From positions 101,893,001 through 101,957,000 of the forward strand of contig CM071594.1 of NCBI GenBank assembly GCA_036435485.1: DNA of 64,000 nucleotides. Direction: 5' to 3'. The position numbers were made by a program, and so were the translations under genes. This stretch comes from Saposhnikovia divaricata (taxonomy: Eukaryota; Streptophyta; Magnoliopsida; Apiales; Apiaceae). Each line of letters begins with the position of its first letter. Positions within the stretch are counted from its first letter, which is position 1. The notes beneath the pieces are model-generated. The model was not told the DNA's origin and searched no databases. It saw nothing but the letters and a program-made list of their open reading frames with translations. Shown here in pieces: positions 23,752-35,200 of the stretch.

Positions 23752-25739
23752 TTTTTCTCAAGCTCATTATTCCCAGCTGAAACAAACTTCACAAATTTCT
23801 CAAGTCTAGGTCTACCTCCTACTGACTCCTTGGCTTTCGTTTTGACATTCTCACTCTTAGAGGATGCTTGTTGTTCATTTGATTGTGCTTTATCTTCATC
23901 ATCCAACATTTGCTTAATGAGTAAGGCATCCTCATCAATCTCAAGTGTTGGTGTTTTAAATATTGGGGTCTCAGCCTTTTTCAAAACCTGAGGCACTTCC
24001 TCTTGAACAACAATGTCATTTTCAATGACTGCATAGCCTTTCCTCTGTTTGAGAGTGTCATAATCAAGTCCAATAGCAGCCTTAGGTCTAGCTAGATTTT
24101 TCTCATGGTAGGACTGCAATAGACTAGAGGAATTCTTGAATGTTTTCAATTTAAATTCATTTTCAGCTAGTTCATCCCTAAGAGCTTTCTCAACTTGACT
24201 AGCACATAGAACCTTATTCTTTAGATATTCGATTTCTTGTTTAAGGTTTTCTACTTGCATAGCAGTTGGTTCTAGTTCCTCATTTCTCTTGTTCAACAGT
24301 TCATTCTTAGTAGACAGTTTAGCAATCTCTTCATTAGCAGCAGTCATACTAGTATGAATATTAAACATCTCAACAGATAGTTGTTCAACCATAGATTTGT
24401 ATTCAGAAACAGACATGTCTATAGTAGTGAGGGATGGTATCTGAGAGTCTGATTCAGATGGTTCTTCCTTGGAGTTGGCCATCAAGGCATAGTTGCAGAA
24501 TTCTTGTTCTTCTCCATCACTATCAGAATCATCCCAACACTTCCCTTCAGCTATGTAGGCCTTACCTGGTATATGCTTCTTTAGCAGAGCCTCATACTTA
24601 GCTTCAAGCTCAAGAAACTCCTTATCCTTCTTCTTAGGCTTCTTGCATTCACTGGCAAAATGCCCTAGGTCATTGCATCTATAACATGTCATAGATGACC
24701 TATCCACATAGCTGGTTTTGAATTTGTTTTTGTTTGCTTTCATAGGTGCCTTGCTCTTGTTGAATGAATGATTTTGAGATCTAGACTTGAAGGGTTGATT
24801 CCTCTTAAATCTGATGTTTGGGAATTTTCTAGCCATAAAAGCATATGAAGTGTTTTCCATGGCATCCAACTCTTCAAGAGTATAGAACTCATCTTCTTCC
24901 TTTTCATCAACAGGTTCAGCCACTTCTTCTTTAGTCTCTTCATCATCTACTATCTCTTCTATTCTCAGTTGACTTGTAGATGCTTCCAGGTCTTGAACTG
25001 ATTTGTTGACAATCAAGGCACAGGATGTGTTTATCATTCTGCCTTGGTTGGCTTGGATAGCCCTCTTCTGAAGCAACTCAAGCTCATGAGTTTTTAAAAC
25101 CCCATAGAGCACATCATATGTGACTTTGTTCAAATCTCTTTCTCTTAGAGATATGACCCTTTGCTCTAGATGGTTTGGTGTAGATAGTAGAAACTTCATG
25201 TTTAATTCCTTGGTGCTGTAAACCTTCCCATTCATTTGAAGCTCAGTCACCAGCTTGTGAAATCTCTCAAACATATCAGTAATACTTTCTTTGGACTGTG
25301 CCATGAAAGCTTCATACTGTGTGACCAGTATCTGTTTCCTATTTTCTCTTACCTCCTCTATCCCTTCACATAACACCTCGATGTGGTTCCACATGTCCTT
25401 GGTTGATGTGCATGATGCTATATTGGCAAACATCGACTTATCCATGGAGTCTATGATCAGCAACATGAGATGACTGTCTAGGGCAACCTTTTCCTTCTCT
25501 GAGTCCGTCCATTTGGATGGCTCTTTTGCAACATATGATCTAGGAATGACTATTGTGCCCACTCTGGATTCAGCAATTTCTTGTTGTGGTACAAATGGAC
25601 CATTCTTGAGGATGTCAGGGTAGAGAGGATTGGCAGCTTTGATGAACAACAGCATTTTTATTTTCCAGAGGTTGTAATTCTCTTTGTCGAACTTAGGGAC
25701 CTTCACCGTACCTGTAGTCTTTGGTGTATTCGAACTCAT
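23715..25739 (-). CDS. Sirevirus gag (674 aa)
   Basis: A full-length open frame with an ATG at 25739, 30 bases inside the PBS-proximal leader. The N-terminal region is the copia-type gag domain of the UBN2/DUF4219 group (KFDKENYNLWKIKMLLFIKA, DMWNHIEVLCEGIEEVRE, SITDMFERFHKLVTELQMNG, NHLEQRVISLRERDL). One CCHC zinc knuckle (CYRCNDLGHFASEC) sits at about residue 350, preceded by acidic and basic stretches. A long coiled-coil-like segment (about 440-540, KLSTKNELLNKRNEEL, EYLKNKVLCASQVEKALRDE) fits the unusually long gag of Sireviruses. The stop is followed by a frame change into the pol linker, overlapping by 37 bases. Gag would form the virus-like particle in the cytoplasm. Confidence 0.92.
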   Translation of the reverse strand: MSSNTPKTTGTVKVPKFDKENYNLWKIKMLLFIKAANPLYPDILKNGPFVPQQEIAESRVGTIVIPRSYVAKEPSKWTDSEKEKVALDSHLMLLIIDSMDKSMFANIASCTSTKDMWNHIEVLCEGIEEVRENRKQILVTQYEAFMAQSKESITDMFERFHKLVTELQMNGKVYSTKELNMKFLLSTPNHLEQRVISLRERDLNKVTYDVLYGVLKTHELELLQKRAIQANQGRMINTSCALIVNKSVQDLEASTSQLRIEEIVDDEETKEEVAEPVDEKEEDEFYTLEELDAMENTSYAFMARKFPNIRFKRNQPFKSRSQNHSFNKSKAPMKANKNKFKTSYVDRSSMTCYRCNDLGHFASECKKPKKKDKEFLELEAKYEALLKKHIPGKAYIAEGKCWDDSDSDGEEQEFCNYALMANSKEEPSESDSQIPSLTTIDMSVSEYKSMVEQLSVEMFNIHTSMTAANEEIAKLSTKNELLNKRNEELEPTAMQVENLKQEIEYLKNKVLCASQVEKALRDELAENEFKLKTFKNSSSLLQSYHEKNLARPKAAIGLDYDTLKQRKGYAVIENDIVVQEEVPQVLKKAETPIFKTPTLEIDEDALLIKQMLDDEDKAQSNEQQASSKSENVKTKAKESVGGRPRLEKFVKFVSAGNNELEKKWLKRNKTGMAN

Positions 25740-25768
25740 GATCGTTTTCTGTTTAGATTAAACAGCCT

Positions 25769-25780
25769 GCTCTGATACCA
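25769..25780 (-). other. primer binding site, initiator-Met tRNA
   Basis: In element sense TGGTATCAGAGC begins two bases after the 5' LTR ends. This is the usual plant copia PBS, complementary to the 3' end of tRNA-iMet. Confidence 0.93.
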
Positions 25781-25782
25781 CT

Positions 25783-27058
25783 TGTTGAGTATTGAATATA
25801 GTAAAAGAATACAGAGGGGGGGGTGAATGGATTCTTGAACTTTTCTTTGTTCTTGAATCTTTGCAGCAAGATATGTGTTGAGTGTGTGAGATATGTAAGT
25901 GCAGATAACAAAGACAAACACAACACAATATCACTTTAATCTAATATTTTATTAGATAAAGATTTTGCTACAATCTGTGAATACCAATGATAGTATTCTC
26001 AGCTTCGTTTTTCATAGAGAGATATTTCTTGTGATGTATCTTGAAAAACTTATCTGCTAAAGAAGTGAGGTTGTATTCTTATAGACATGGATACACCTAC
26101 TTACTACAAGTAAGGTAGTAAAAACAAACTACTTTCCAGTATGTCTATCTTATTTGAGTAAGAGTCCAAACAGCTACAGATTTGACTTTGCAAAGCCTGT
26201 TCAGATCCACTTCTTTAGCTCCTTGTCCCTTTGTCTTATCTCTCCAAGCTTCTTTGTAGGCTTTCCAATGTGCTTTATAGTACATAGTCAAATAAAGCGA
26301 CTTGGCTTGTTGCAGGTTTCTGACTTGTACAATTCTTCAGTATTTTGTCTCCAAGAATGTATTCGAGAAGTGGCTAAGTGATTGATTCGAGAACTCGAAT
26401 TGACTTAATCGATAACTCCGAGTTCTCGAATAGTGTTATATTGACATATCAAATCACTTCTCGAATAGCTCTTTTCTCTGGGACTCCTTGAGATATCGAA
26501 TAGAGCATTTTGACATATCGAATCCCTGAGATATCGAATAGCTTCTTTAGTCCTTGAGATATCGAATAGAGCATTGACTTGTTGATCCTTAGAGAACTCG
26601 AATGATGCTTTGACTTGTTGACTCCATGAGTTCTCGAATAGAGTAATAGACATATCGAATCTCTGAGATATCGAACAGTGTATTCAGAGATATCGAATAG
26701 TGTCTTCTGAGATATCGAATCTCTGACTTCTCGAATGCTAGACTTCTCGAATAGACAAATGTACTTCTCGAATTGGTACTTAGGCAAATTCTTCATTCCT
26801 TCAAATCCCAACTGTGATTATTTGGCAGTCTTTATCTCCTTGCTTGAGGCATGAACCTTGGAACTTCTTTCAAGCATTATTCTTGACTTTATAAGTACAG
26901 TAACACAACTAGAATTTGATGCCTATTACAAGTACAGAACAAATAGAAACTCTACAACTAGAGGTTCCCTCAGTTAAGAGGTCATGTAGGTAATGCATAG
27001 CATTACACATACTTAGGCTTTTTATTAGATGTATTCAGGCATGCCTCTGTGACTAACA
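25783..27058 (-). repeat. Sirevirus 5' LTR
   Basis: It runs from TGTTAGTCACAG (27058 downwards) to CAATACTCAACA (25783), is about 98.5 % similar to the left LTR by eye, and carries the same TATA-like box (26271-26280) and TCGAA array. Confidence 0.95.
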
Positions 27059-27063
27059 GAAAG

Positions 27064-28161
27064 TAACAAATTTTCTGGCTTCTTGCATAGCCAAGGTGGA
27101 AGGTTATAGTTTACTAATACAATTGGCCATGTGTTGTGAAGTGTACTCATTGTACGAAATGGATTAAAGCCATCAGCTGCTACACCTAATCTAATATTTC
27201 TTTTCTCAGATGAAACATGAGGATACTTAGCATCCATCACCTTCCAGGCCTCGGCATCAGCTAGATGTCTAATCTTACCATCAGAGTTTCGTCCTACTGC
27301 ATGCCATATCATAAGTTCTTAATGTTCCTTCGACATAAACATCCTTTGCAGCCTTGCTTTTAGTGGAAAATGACGCATCACTTTTGCTGGTACTTTAGAA
27401 ATTCAGCATCTCCGGTTCATCGTCACCAGCCCCTTTCTTTTCCACTATAATCCACCTCGAGACACCAAAAGTTTTGCAATTATTTTCCTTCTCATCTTTT
27501 CCCCAATACAGCATGCAATCGTTTGGACATGCGTGTATTCTTTGGTAATCGAGACCTATATCTTTAATGATATTTTTCGCGGCATTGAAAGATAAAGGTA
27601 TGTGGGCCTGTGGGAAAGCCTCTCTTAACAGCTCTAAAAGATCCCAAGCGCGGAATCGATAATTCCCTGTATGCACTTTAAAGAATAAATTCGGATGATA
27701 AAACTTAAGCTCGAAAATGTTGTACAACCCGGATATATGGGTTGTTTACCCTCTTCAACACGGCGATACATTTTCTCAGCACCAGTACTTGCTCTATCAG
27801 AATGTCCATCTCCAAAATTCTGCATATTTCCTTGAGTACGTTGAAACATCTCTTCGAGATTATCTCCAAAACCTTTACCAGCTTTGTAAACCATATATTC
27901 AGTAGTCCTTCCTAAATTTGAGCAGGAAACCTCATAAACCCATTTCACGTGCAGTGGAGATGGACCATGGTAGATGAGATGATTGTATATAATATCTTGA
28001 AGATGCCACTTGCAATTTTTACAATTTTTGTAAGGGCATGTAATTTCATCACCTACACTGAACCTAGAAAACGCATTTCGAATAAAATCTTGTATCCCGC
28101 TCATATATTCGTCACTAAACTTCAAAAGTTCTATCCAGATCATTTCCTCACCATCCATCAC
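27064..28161 (-). pseudogene. CACTA Tnp2 transposase, N-terminal part
   Basis: It starts at ATGATGGATGG (28161). The first block shows the transposase-associated domain of CACTA Tnp2 (WIELLKFSDEYMSGIQDFI, ITCPYKNCKNCKWH, IIYNHLIYHG). An N-terminal linker follows, then at 27727-27395 RAWDLLELLREAFPQAHIP and DYQRIHACPNDCMLYWGKD, and at 27312-27064 MIWHAVGRNSDGKIRHLAD and GVAADGFNPFRTMST. Disruptions are a frameshift at the 27395 junction and a TAA near 27320. The last codons run directly into the copia target site, and the protein resumes at 12932 on the other side. Confidence 0.88.
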
Positions 28162-28581
28162 TACATTTATGAAGCAAAATAAATTAACTTAATGAGCGAT
28201 TCAGGAGCACCCAACCTAGTGAGCTAGATGGAAACAAGTCGATGTATAACTACTAGTGGTTGTATTCAGAAGCTAACTACTAGTGGTGAAAAATATTAAA
28301 AACCTGTTTTGTCCTGTTTTGGTTCTAATTACTAATGCCCCTGCAAACTAAACATGTTATAATTCCTATAAACATATTATAAGTCCTGCTAACTATAAGT
28401 TGTAAAAATATGGCTTTATGTCGTCTCGCTACAAGACGAAAATATAATTCCTATTTATACAAACTAAGCAAGGTGATTCTACTACTAACATGATACACAT
28501 ATTTAAATATATATAAATTTAAATAAACACATATAAACATAAGAGGGGGGCAATCATGGCAAAGCTCACTTCATACACATA

Positions 28582-28584
<3 letters not shown>

Positions 28585-28643
<59 letters not shown>
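28585..28643. repeat. (TA)n microsatellite
   Basis: About 59 bases of TA dinucleotides interrupted once by TG. Confidence 0.95.
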
Positions 28644-28755
28644 TTAAATTTAAATAAACACATACAAACACAAGAGATGTACAAGCAGATTAATCAAGTG
28701 TACAATGCCTTACATACACAATATTTATCAAGTACACAAAATTACAATGCTTTAC

Positions 28756-28757
<2 letters not shown>

Positions 28758-28809
<52 letters not shown>

Positions 28810-28854
28810 TGTGTTTGAAATGGAGAGAGATAGAGAGAGGGGGGGAGACACACA

Positions 28855-28911
<57 letters not shown>
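28758..28911. repeat. compound (GA)n-(CA)n-(GA)n microsatellite
   Basis: GA repeats at 28758-28807, CA repeats at 28848-28872 and GA repeats at 28872-28911. Further degenerate GA-rich DNA extends to about 29020. Confidence 0.95.
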
Positions 28912-28913
<2 letters not shown>

Positions 28914-29960
28914 TGTGTGAAATGGAGATAGACATAAAGACAGAGAAAGAGATGGAGGGGGGAGAGAGATAGGGAGAGAGATGCAGAGAGGGAGATAGAT
29001 GCAGAGAGCGGGAGAGAGTGAAAGAGAAACACAAGAATCAGCACAAGAATCACATGGATATACATATACACAAAATTAACAACAGAAATTAACAAAATAA
29101 ACAACAAATTAACAAAACTAGCAAATTAAAGTTGGGAAGAAGGATACCTTAAGCTTAAACCCAATTCCCAAGCCATAATTGAGGTCTTGAAGCTCTAATC
29201 CGACTCCGGTATGAGGTCTTCAAGCTCTAATTGAACGTAATTGAGGTCTGCAAGCTTTAATCGAAAGTAATCGAACTTATCTTGCAGCGTGTATGAGAGG
29301 GCGGCTGAGCGTGAGTGTATGAGTGTGTATCCCTAATTTTGTATCTATATGAGCGTGTATGAGGTCTTGTATCGGTTTTGACTCTTTTCTTTGACTAGGA
29401 CAATAATTATCCAAATTTTAGGCGGTATAATTTGTCGCTCACAGCTGTTTTCTTCTTTTTTTTACGAAGTTTTGTACTTTCTTTTTTTGAAAACTTTTTT
29501 TTTTACAAAATATTTCAATTTCAGATTATTCAAAAAAATCATCATTTTCATTCTTATTAATGTTTTTGATATAACAAATAAATTCATTTCACAATTTTTT
29601 TATTATTTTATGTAAAGTGTTATTTATAGTGTGAATTATTTTTAATACATATATACAATTTCTTAATTAAAAAACATAAAAGTTTTAAATTTATCAATTT
29701 TAAAATTATTGAAAAATACATTACTTTCAAAAAAATACCATTTACTCCAATTCACATTCCAAAAAAAATAAATAAATCATTTTTAAAGATTTTTTTATCA
29801 CTTTCATGTAAAATGATTCTTTAATTTATATTTTAGTTAATCATATACATTATAAAACATCTACGCCAACACTTATCATGTCTAAGCTAACACAAATACT
29901 CAGTGTTGTAATAGGTAAGGATGAAAATAGCTACGGCATCACTTTTTCGGTGTTGTAAAG

Positions 29961-29977
29961 TCATCTATGGCATAGTG
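29961..29977 (-). repeat. CACTA right terminal inverted repeat
   Basis: Read inwards it is CACTATGCCATAGATGA, matching 15 of the first 16 bases of the ends of the small CACTA element at 53926-56326. Confidence 0.8.
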
Positions 29978-29980
29978 AAA

Positions 29981-30415
29981 CTTTTAGTTGGGTCATTCAA
30001 CTCAAAAAAATTTCAATCAGGTCCCATAATTGATAAAAACTTTCAATGAGGTCACTGGAGTTTACGGACGTTAAAAATGGATCGAAAGATGATTCAGCAT
30101 GCTGACATGGCTAGCTTTTATCCGATTGGCTAGCTTTCAATCAGGTGATCACATAACTGATAGAAATTTTCAATTAGATCACATAACTGATAAAAGATTT
30201 CAATTAGGTCACTGATAAAAATTTTCAATTAGGTCACTAGGGTTTTACGGACCTAATTCATGCTAAGTCATCTTTCCGTCTCTTTTTTAATGTCCGTAAA
30301 TTCCAGTGACCTGATTGAGAGTTTTTATCAATTATGTGACCTAATTGAAAGCTTTTTGAGTTGGATGATCCAACTGAAAATTTTCAATTAGTTGAGTGAC
30401 CTAACTATCATTTAA
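29981..30415. repeat. foldback (MITE-like) element, left end truncated
   Basis: Two arms of about 96 bases, 29982-30077 and 30284-30380, are inverted copies at about 80 % (shared GGTCACTGGA, TTTACGGAC, ATAATTGATAAAAACT). The spacer has three degenerate copies of TCAATTAGGTCACTGATAAAA (30148-30235). The right arm extends about 35 bases further than the left, which is cut off at the CACTA border. Confidence 0.75.
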
Positions 30416-30567
30416 CCTGTTTAACATGCGTGCATTAGGAGTGGTCAGAATTTAAAACACAAGGATCGTTAAACTAATTATATATACATGCTTAGTCAAA
30501 AAAAATTGTGGTTTATTGTTATAAAGTGATTTGATTGAGTGTATTTTGAAAATTAATTTAAACTTCT

Positions 30568-31430
30568 TGTTATCCACCAAATTTACATAAGAGGGAACAT
30601 AAGCCAACAAATCCAATATTGATCATCTTGCCGCGCCAAATAGGGATTTTGCCGAGCCAACGAGGCATTTTGTCGCGGCAACACCTACAAAATGTATTAT
30701 GAAGACAAAATGAGGATTCTTGTATGATTGAAGGCCTGATTCTGTATTCTAGCAAGTTATCCTTATAGGGGAATCAAAGGTGAATAAGCCTGTCGATACA
30801 CTATAGAGGTCCTATCCTATATTTCAACAAGTTGCCCTTGTTGGGGGATTGTGAGATGCTGTTCGTAACATAATTTGGTAGAACTTGCCCAGTAGTCTGG
30901 TGGGTTAGCCTCATCGGGGGGTAATGATCCGTTCGTGCAATTAGAGTAAGTCATGACTATCCCATCAACTAAACGTACGAGGAAAGAGCTGGTAGCGATT
31001 GATGTTAACTCCGATGGATAACGCTAAAATTGTATCCGTGAAGTCCTCCGTCTTAGTTGGGCCTTGGAGTCATTGAGCTAGGCCTCATCGCACGGGCTCT
31101 TCCAAATGGGCTTCGAAGACGGTTGGTTCAACCACGCATCGTAGTGGACCTGGGTCTACTTGTAGAGACCTACTTCTACTAGACTTAGGTTTCTTGCTCT
31201 CCAAGTACTACTTGAGGCTTGATCCTGTATAAATATAGTGGTACGTAGGCACATTAAAGGTGTTGGACGTTGAGAGCTCAGAGAGATCATCGATACCTCT
31301 TTAATCTCAGCCACCGATAAACACATAAACCACAACTCTCCGGTCAGTTTTCCGGCGAGAAACTACCATCGTAAATCTTGATTTCGGCTTATGACCTCAA
31401 ACTTTGTTATCACAAATTCCTCCGTTAACA
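30568..31430 (+). repeat. Tat element 5' LTR
   Basis: It begins TGTTATCCACC and ends CCGTTAACA. A TATA box (TATAAATA, 31228-31235) lies about 200 bases before its end. Near the start are TTGCCGCGCCAAA and CGCGGCAAC motifs of the kind repeated at 50300-53700. Confidence 0.92.
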
Positions 31431-31433
31431 AAT

Positions 31434-31450
31434 TGGCGCTGGAAGGAGGG
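31434..31450 (+). other. Tat element primer binding site region
   Basis: TGGCGCTGGAAGGAGGG begins three bases after the LTR. The TGGCGC start is usual for Tat and Athila elements. I do not assign the tRNA. Confidence 0.6.
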
Positions 31451-31508
31451 CCTGAATTGGATCTTCATCTAGGAGGGCCTGAATTGAATCTTCATCCGGA
31501 TATTTCTA

Positions 31509-32240
31509 TGTGACAATCCGGGTCAAATCCCGAGACTTTTTCGAAAATTGGGTCGAGTCCCGATTCCGAATCCAAAATAAGCCAAAGTAAACTATCCTAA
31601 ATGCAGCCAACTTGGGTAGTCCACAAGCCCACCACAGGCCCCCAAAATATCATGATTTTAATCGTGCACTTAGTAGTAGTACTTTGCATTATAAACTGAA
31701 CTAAAGTCCCAAATCTCCTTGATATGGGACTGGGGTGTTACAAACTCCCCACTTAAACTCCTGACGTCCTCGTCAGGCCGAACAGATATCCCATAGGTCC
31801 AGATCATTTCTTTCTAGCCATTGTGGGATAATACCAGTTGGTTTTGTGTCCCCACCTCCGGACCTCTGTCCATTATGGGATATTACCACCAGCCTTCGTG
31901 TCCCCACCTCCGGTAACTCGCGCAACGAATCAAGCTTTCGAGAATCGGCTTTGATACCATATGTGACAACCCGGGTCAAATCTCGAGTCTTTTTTGAAAA
32001 TCGGGTTGAGTCCCGATTCCAAATCCGAAATAAGCCAAAGCAAACTGGCCTAAATGCAGTCAACTTGGGTAGTCCACAAGCCCACCACAGGCCCCCAAAA
32101 TATCAAAGTTTTGTTGGTGCACTTAGTAGTAGTACTTTGCATTATAAACTGAACTAAAGTCCCAAGTCTCCTCGATGTGGGACTGGGGTGTTACAAACTC
32201 CCTACTTAAACTCTTGACGTCCTCGTCAGGCTGAACGGAT
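31509..32240 (-). mobile_element. TRIM-like small LTR element with partial tandem copy
   Basis: Two 234-base repeats (31509-31742 and 31962-32195) start TGTGACAA and end GGGGTGTTACA. The 219-base interval has, in minus sense, TGGTATCAAAGC (PBS-like, one change from the iMet PBS) next to the right repeat and AGTGGGGAGTT (PPT-like) next to the left one, so it is an LTR element on the minus strand with no coding capacity. After 32195 the first 45 bases of the same internal segment recur, giving LTR-internal-LTR-internal order. No clear target duplication is seen. Confidence 0.75.
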
Positions 32241-32297
32241 GCTAATCGCGATGACGGTGTGTAGGAAGACGCGACAAGCCTCTATTCTGAGGGGTTC
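32241..32297 (+). pseudogene. 5' piece of Tat gag, cut by the chromovirus insertion
   Basis: The frame that ends in SEGF at the target site GGTTC (32293-32297) continues in the same frame at 43264 as EGEEPYVPEA, so this short piece belongs to the gag decayed at 43259-45724. It contains one TAG. Confidence 0.55.
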
Positions 32298-35200
32298 TGT
32301 AATAACCCTAACTCTAGAAAGGCTACAGTGCCCAAATGAATAGTGATCTTGAGGAATCCAGGGAAATGGTGTGTAGGTACTCTATACTAGGGATGGAAAA
32401 TGAGTAAACAAAAACTATATTAGTGTTGTACATTGAAAATAAGTGACTCGAAATGACGATGGATTTTAGAAATTCCTGAATTTTGATTTTGAGGATTTTG
32501 AGCTCGAACGAACTTCTATATCTTGGATATTAAGGGGTATAGAAATACTAAAGGAATTATATATTGAGGAATTAGTGAATTTAGGTTAAACCAAGGGATT
32601 ATTAAGTTAAGAGAATACCAAAGGAAATTGGATTTGTAAATGATTTCGAAAACCACTGAGATAATGAGGTATACTCGAAACGAACCACGATTAGACGAAT
32701 ATGGAAACCAAGCAACCAAGATTAGTAATTTAGCAAGGGTGCATACCACATTATGATTGTCCAAGGTTAGTAGCATAATACTTAGAAAATAAGTAAACAA
32801 GAATATGAAATCATCTTAATGACATCACTAATGATCTCATGTTCCACTAACTCAAAATTAAGGGCAAATTAGTCTTTAAACCATAGGATTTTCCACAAAA
32901 CTCTAGAATTCTCAAGAAATGAGGACAAGATGAGATAGGATTAAGAAAACAAAAAAAAAAATCTTCTCCCCCATTCTCTTCATTTCATTCGGCCAATACA
33001 AAAAAAAAGGGGAAATTGGAAACTTGAAACCCTAGTTCCAAGCCATCTAAATTCAAGGAAAAATTCATGAAGGTTGCTTACATATAGACTAAGGTATGCT
33101 ATGAATTCTAGCCTCTAACTCCATTCCATGTTTGAGAAATAAATCATGAAGGTGATGATGAATAGTGCATGAATAGTAATTTTAAGAAACTAACTTGGTT
33201 TTTCATGGCTCCTTTAGTTGGTCCAAGCTATTGTAAGGTTGTTAAGGATTATACAAGGCTTGTTGAGTGTTGTTAGAGCTTCAAGAAGGTATAACTACTC
33301 TTGCCCTCTTTGTATTTATGGTGTAAACTAAGTTGGTTAGTAGTTAAGTGAAGTTAATGTTTAGTTTATAATGAGTATGTGTTATAAGTGGTTTGTTTTG
33401 ATGTGGAAATTGTGTGTTGTGGACTTGTAACCATGGCTGGTAATGAAGACCACATGGTGTAGGTGATGATTTTGGTGTTTGATAATTGATTTGGAGGAGT
33501 TGGATTTATGGAAATTACGAAATTATAGCCGTTATAATGCCCGATTTTCGTTAGGATGTAAGTTGCCCTGTTTTGGACCCCCTGCATCCGTACGGTACCC
33601 TACTGTCCAGGTTCCTAATTAACTATTAAATGATAGAGCTTAGTTCATAGATCGTTTTGATATAAGGTGCGTTAAAATCTGATGAACGGTTTAGGAGAAA
33701 AGTCAGTTTTAGTGAAAGCGGTTCAGAAACCGAGAAACCGTAAATGTATCAAACTTGAGGTTACAATTACCATACTTTAACATTGTTAAAAGTCACGAAA
33801 TTTTGGGATATGGTAGTAGTGTGGTCAAAGAACTATTTCCAGTTGACCTTACATTAAAATTCGAAATTTAAAAATTATAAGAAATTCTGCAGTCGAGTGT
33901 GGTCGCTATGGGAAATGGTGAAAACCCCTGAAACTTCGATTTAGGTTATAAATGGTTAAGTTCTTGAACCTTTGGGGTAATAGGAATACGTTAAACATAT
34001 ATTAAAGTTTCAAAAGGTAATGTTATACAAGAGTGTAGTGAGTGTGAGATGTGGTTCTAACGACGGTCCTTTTGTGTTTATAGAAACTCCGGAAGAGGGA
34101 CGAGCCATACCGTCAGGATATCGAAACCGAGGCAAGATTTCTCCTATCCCTATTTGTAAAACTACTTATCTTCACAAAGAAACTTGATTTCATGGAATAT
34201 ATATGTGATGCTATTATTACTATATTGTGAAGAAATTGTCTTCCTTGAGTATTGATATTGAAAAGAAGATGTATATGAATAAGACTATGAGTACGAAAAT
34301 GTATATGAATATGAATAAGAGTATGAGATGGATATGTATAGAGATGATTATGCATGAATTGAACATGCCTTATGATTAAGAGAATAAGAGAGAATGGTAT
34401 CAGTTGTTATCGAGGGTTATATGGTTATAATATTATATTAAAAATGTTCTTATTGAGTATCAGTGGTTTAATAAACATTATTTGATTATCATGCATTACT
34501 CTTAAAATAGATGGAATATTTTACGAATATAAAGTATATTTGATTTCTGAATTTGAAAGAGAGGTCTGAATCATAATCAAAGCATTATGATATATATATA
34601 TTTTATAGAAGTAATGTGAGAGAATGATATGTGGAAATGAAAGTGAGAAAATGGAAATGTGGAATGATATTTTAAAAAGAGAATAATGATGTGATAAAGA
34701 GGGGGATTGCAACAGACTTGCGTAAGTGGCTGTGTCAGGGCTGTGTGCGACACAGTCCAGCATTTATTATTTTTATTACGGCACGAAGATGCCAAGGGAG
34801 GATGTTAGCAGGTGGCCTTCCTCCAGGGATGATCTTCATTCCTTCTACCGGTAGTAAAAAGAGAGCAGGTACGATTAGGCGACTGATCATCGTCCTAACG
34901 TATCAGGCGACAGCAGATATCCCCAATGTTTTTGAAAAGAAAGTGTAGACAATGGTTTTCAGATTTCTATACTGAAAACAGAATAATGATATGAGATGAT
35001 AGAATGACAGTTACAGATGAAGAAAAACTGATATTATATTATTTCAGATTTCTATACTGAAAACAGAATAATGATATGAGATGATAGAATGACAGTTACA
35101 GATGAAGAAAAACTGATATTATATTATTTCAGATTTCTATACTGAAAACAGAATAATGATATGAGATGATAGAATGACAGTTACAGATGAAGAAAAACTG

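Larger units (their letters stand above)
12933..27058 (-). mobile_element. Sirevirus-type Ty1/copia retrotransposon, 14.1 kb, inserted in Tnp2
   Basis: LTRs at 12933-14219 and 25783-27058 flank gag, pol in copia order (protease, integrase, RT, RNase H) and a long post-pol frame. A perfect 5-base target duplication GAAAG lies at 12928-12932 and 27059-27063. Removing the element and one GAAAG makes the Tnp2 frame continuous across the site, which confirms the boundaries. The initiator-Met PBS is next to the right LTR and a GGGGGAGAT tract next to the left one, fixing the minus-strand orientation. Great length, LTRs over 1 kb and extra coding sequence after pol point to the Sirevirus (SIRE/Maximus) lineage. 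By-eye LTR comparison gives about 19 substitutions plus a 12-base and a 1-base indel in 1.28 kb. Confidence 0.93.
28170..29960. other. CACTA 5' leader/subterminal region with microsatellites
   Basis: Non-coding between the Tnp2 start and the right terminus. It holds a TA tract, GA/CA tracts, a degenerate run of AATTGAGGTCTTGAAGCTCTAAT-like units at about 29170-29270 and T-rich stretches. The long Ser/Leu frames on the minus strand at 28690-29107 come from the GA repeat. Confidence 0.6.
6476..29977 (-). mobile_element. CACTA (En/Spm) DNA transposon, left end lost, interrupted by a copia element
   Basis: It carries the two genes expected of an autonomous CACTA element on the minus strand: Tnp2 transposase first (28161 downwards), then a TNP1-like gene. 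The right end reads CTATGGCATAGTG at 29965-29977, that is CACTATGCCATAG inwards, a canonical CACTA terminus closely matching the ends of the small element at 53926-56326. No matching terminus is found near 6476, where the sequence runs from LTR-like DNA straight into the last TNP1 exon, so the left end looks deleted. Without the 14.1 kb insertion the remnant is about 9.4 kb. Confidence 0.8.

Noticed and set aside
25769..25780. tRNA-like matches (TGGTATCAGAGC), also at 36000-36011
   Set aside because: These are primer binding sites next to LTRs; no tRNA cloverleaf surrounds them.
28690..29107. Long Ser/Leu-rich reading frames on the minus strand
   Set aside because: They are translations of GA/CA microsatellites, which stay open in every frame.
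34691..34948. 85-residue frame found almost unchanged in both chromovirus LTRs (also 41950-42207)
   Set aside because: The LTRs are nearly identical overall, so the match gives no evidence of coding selection, and no domain is seen.
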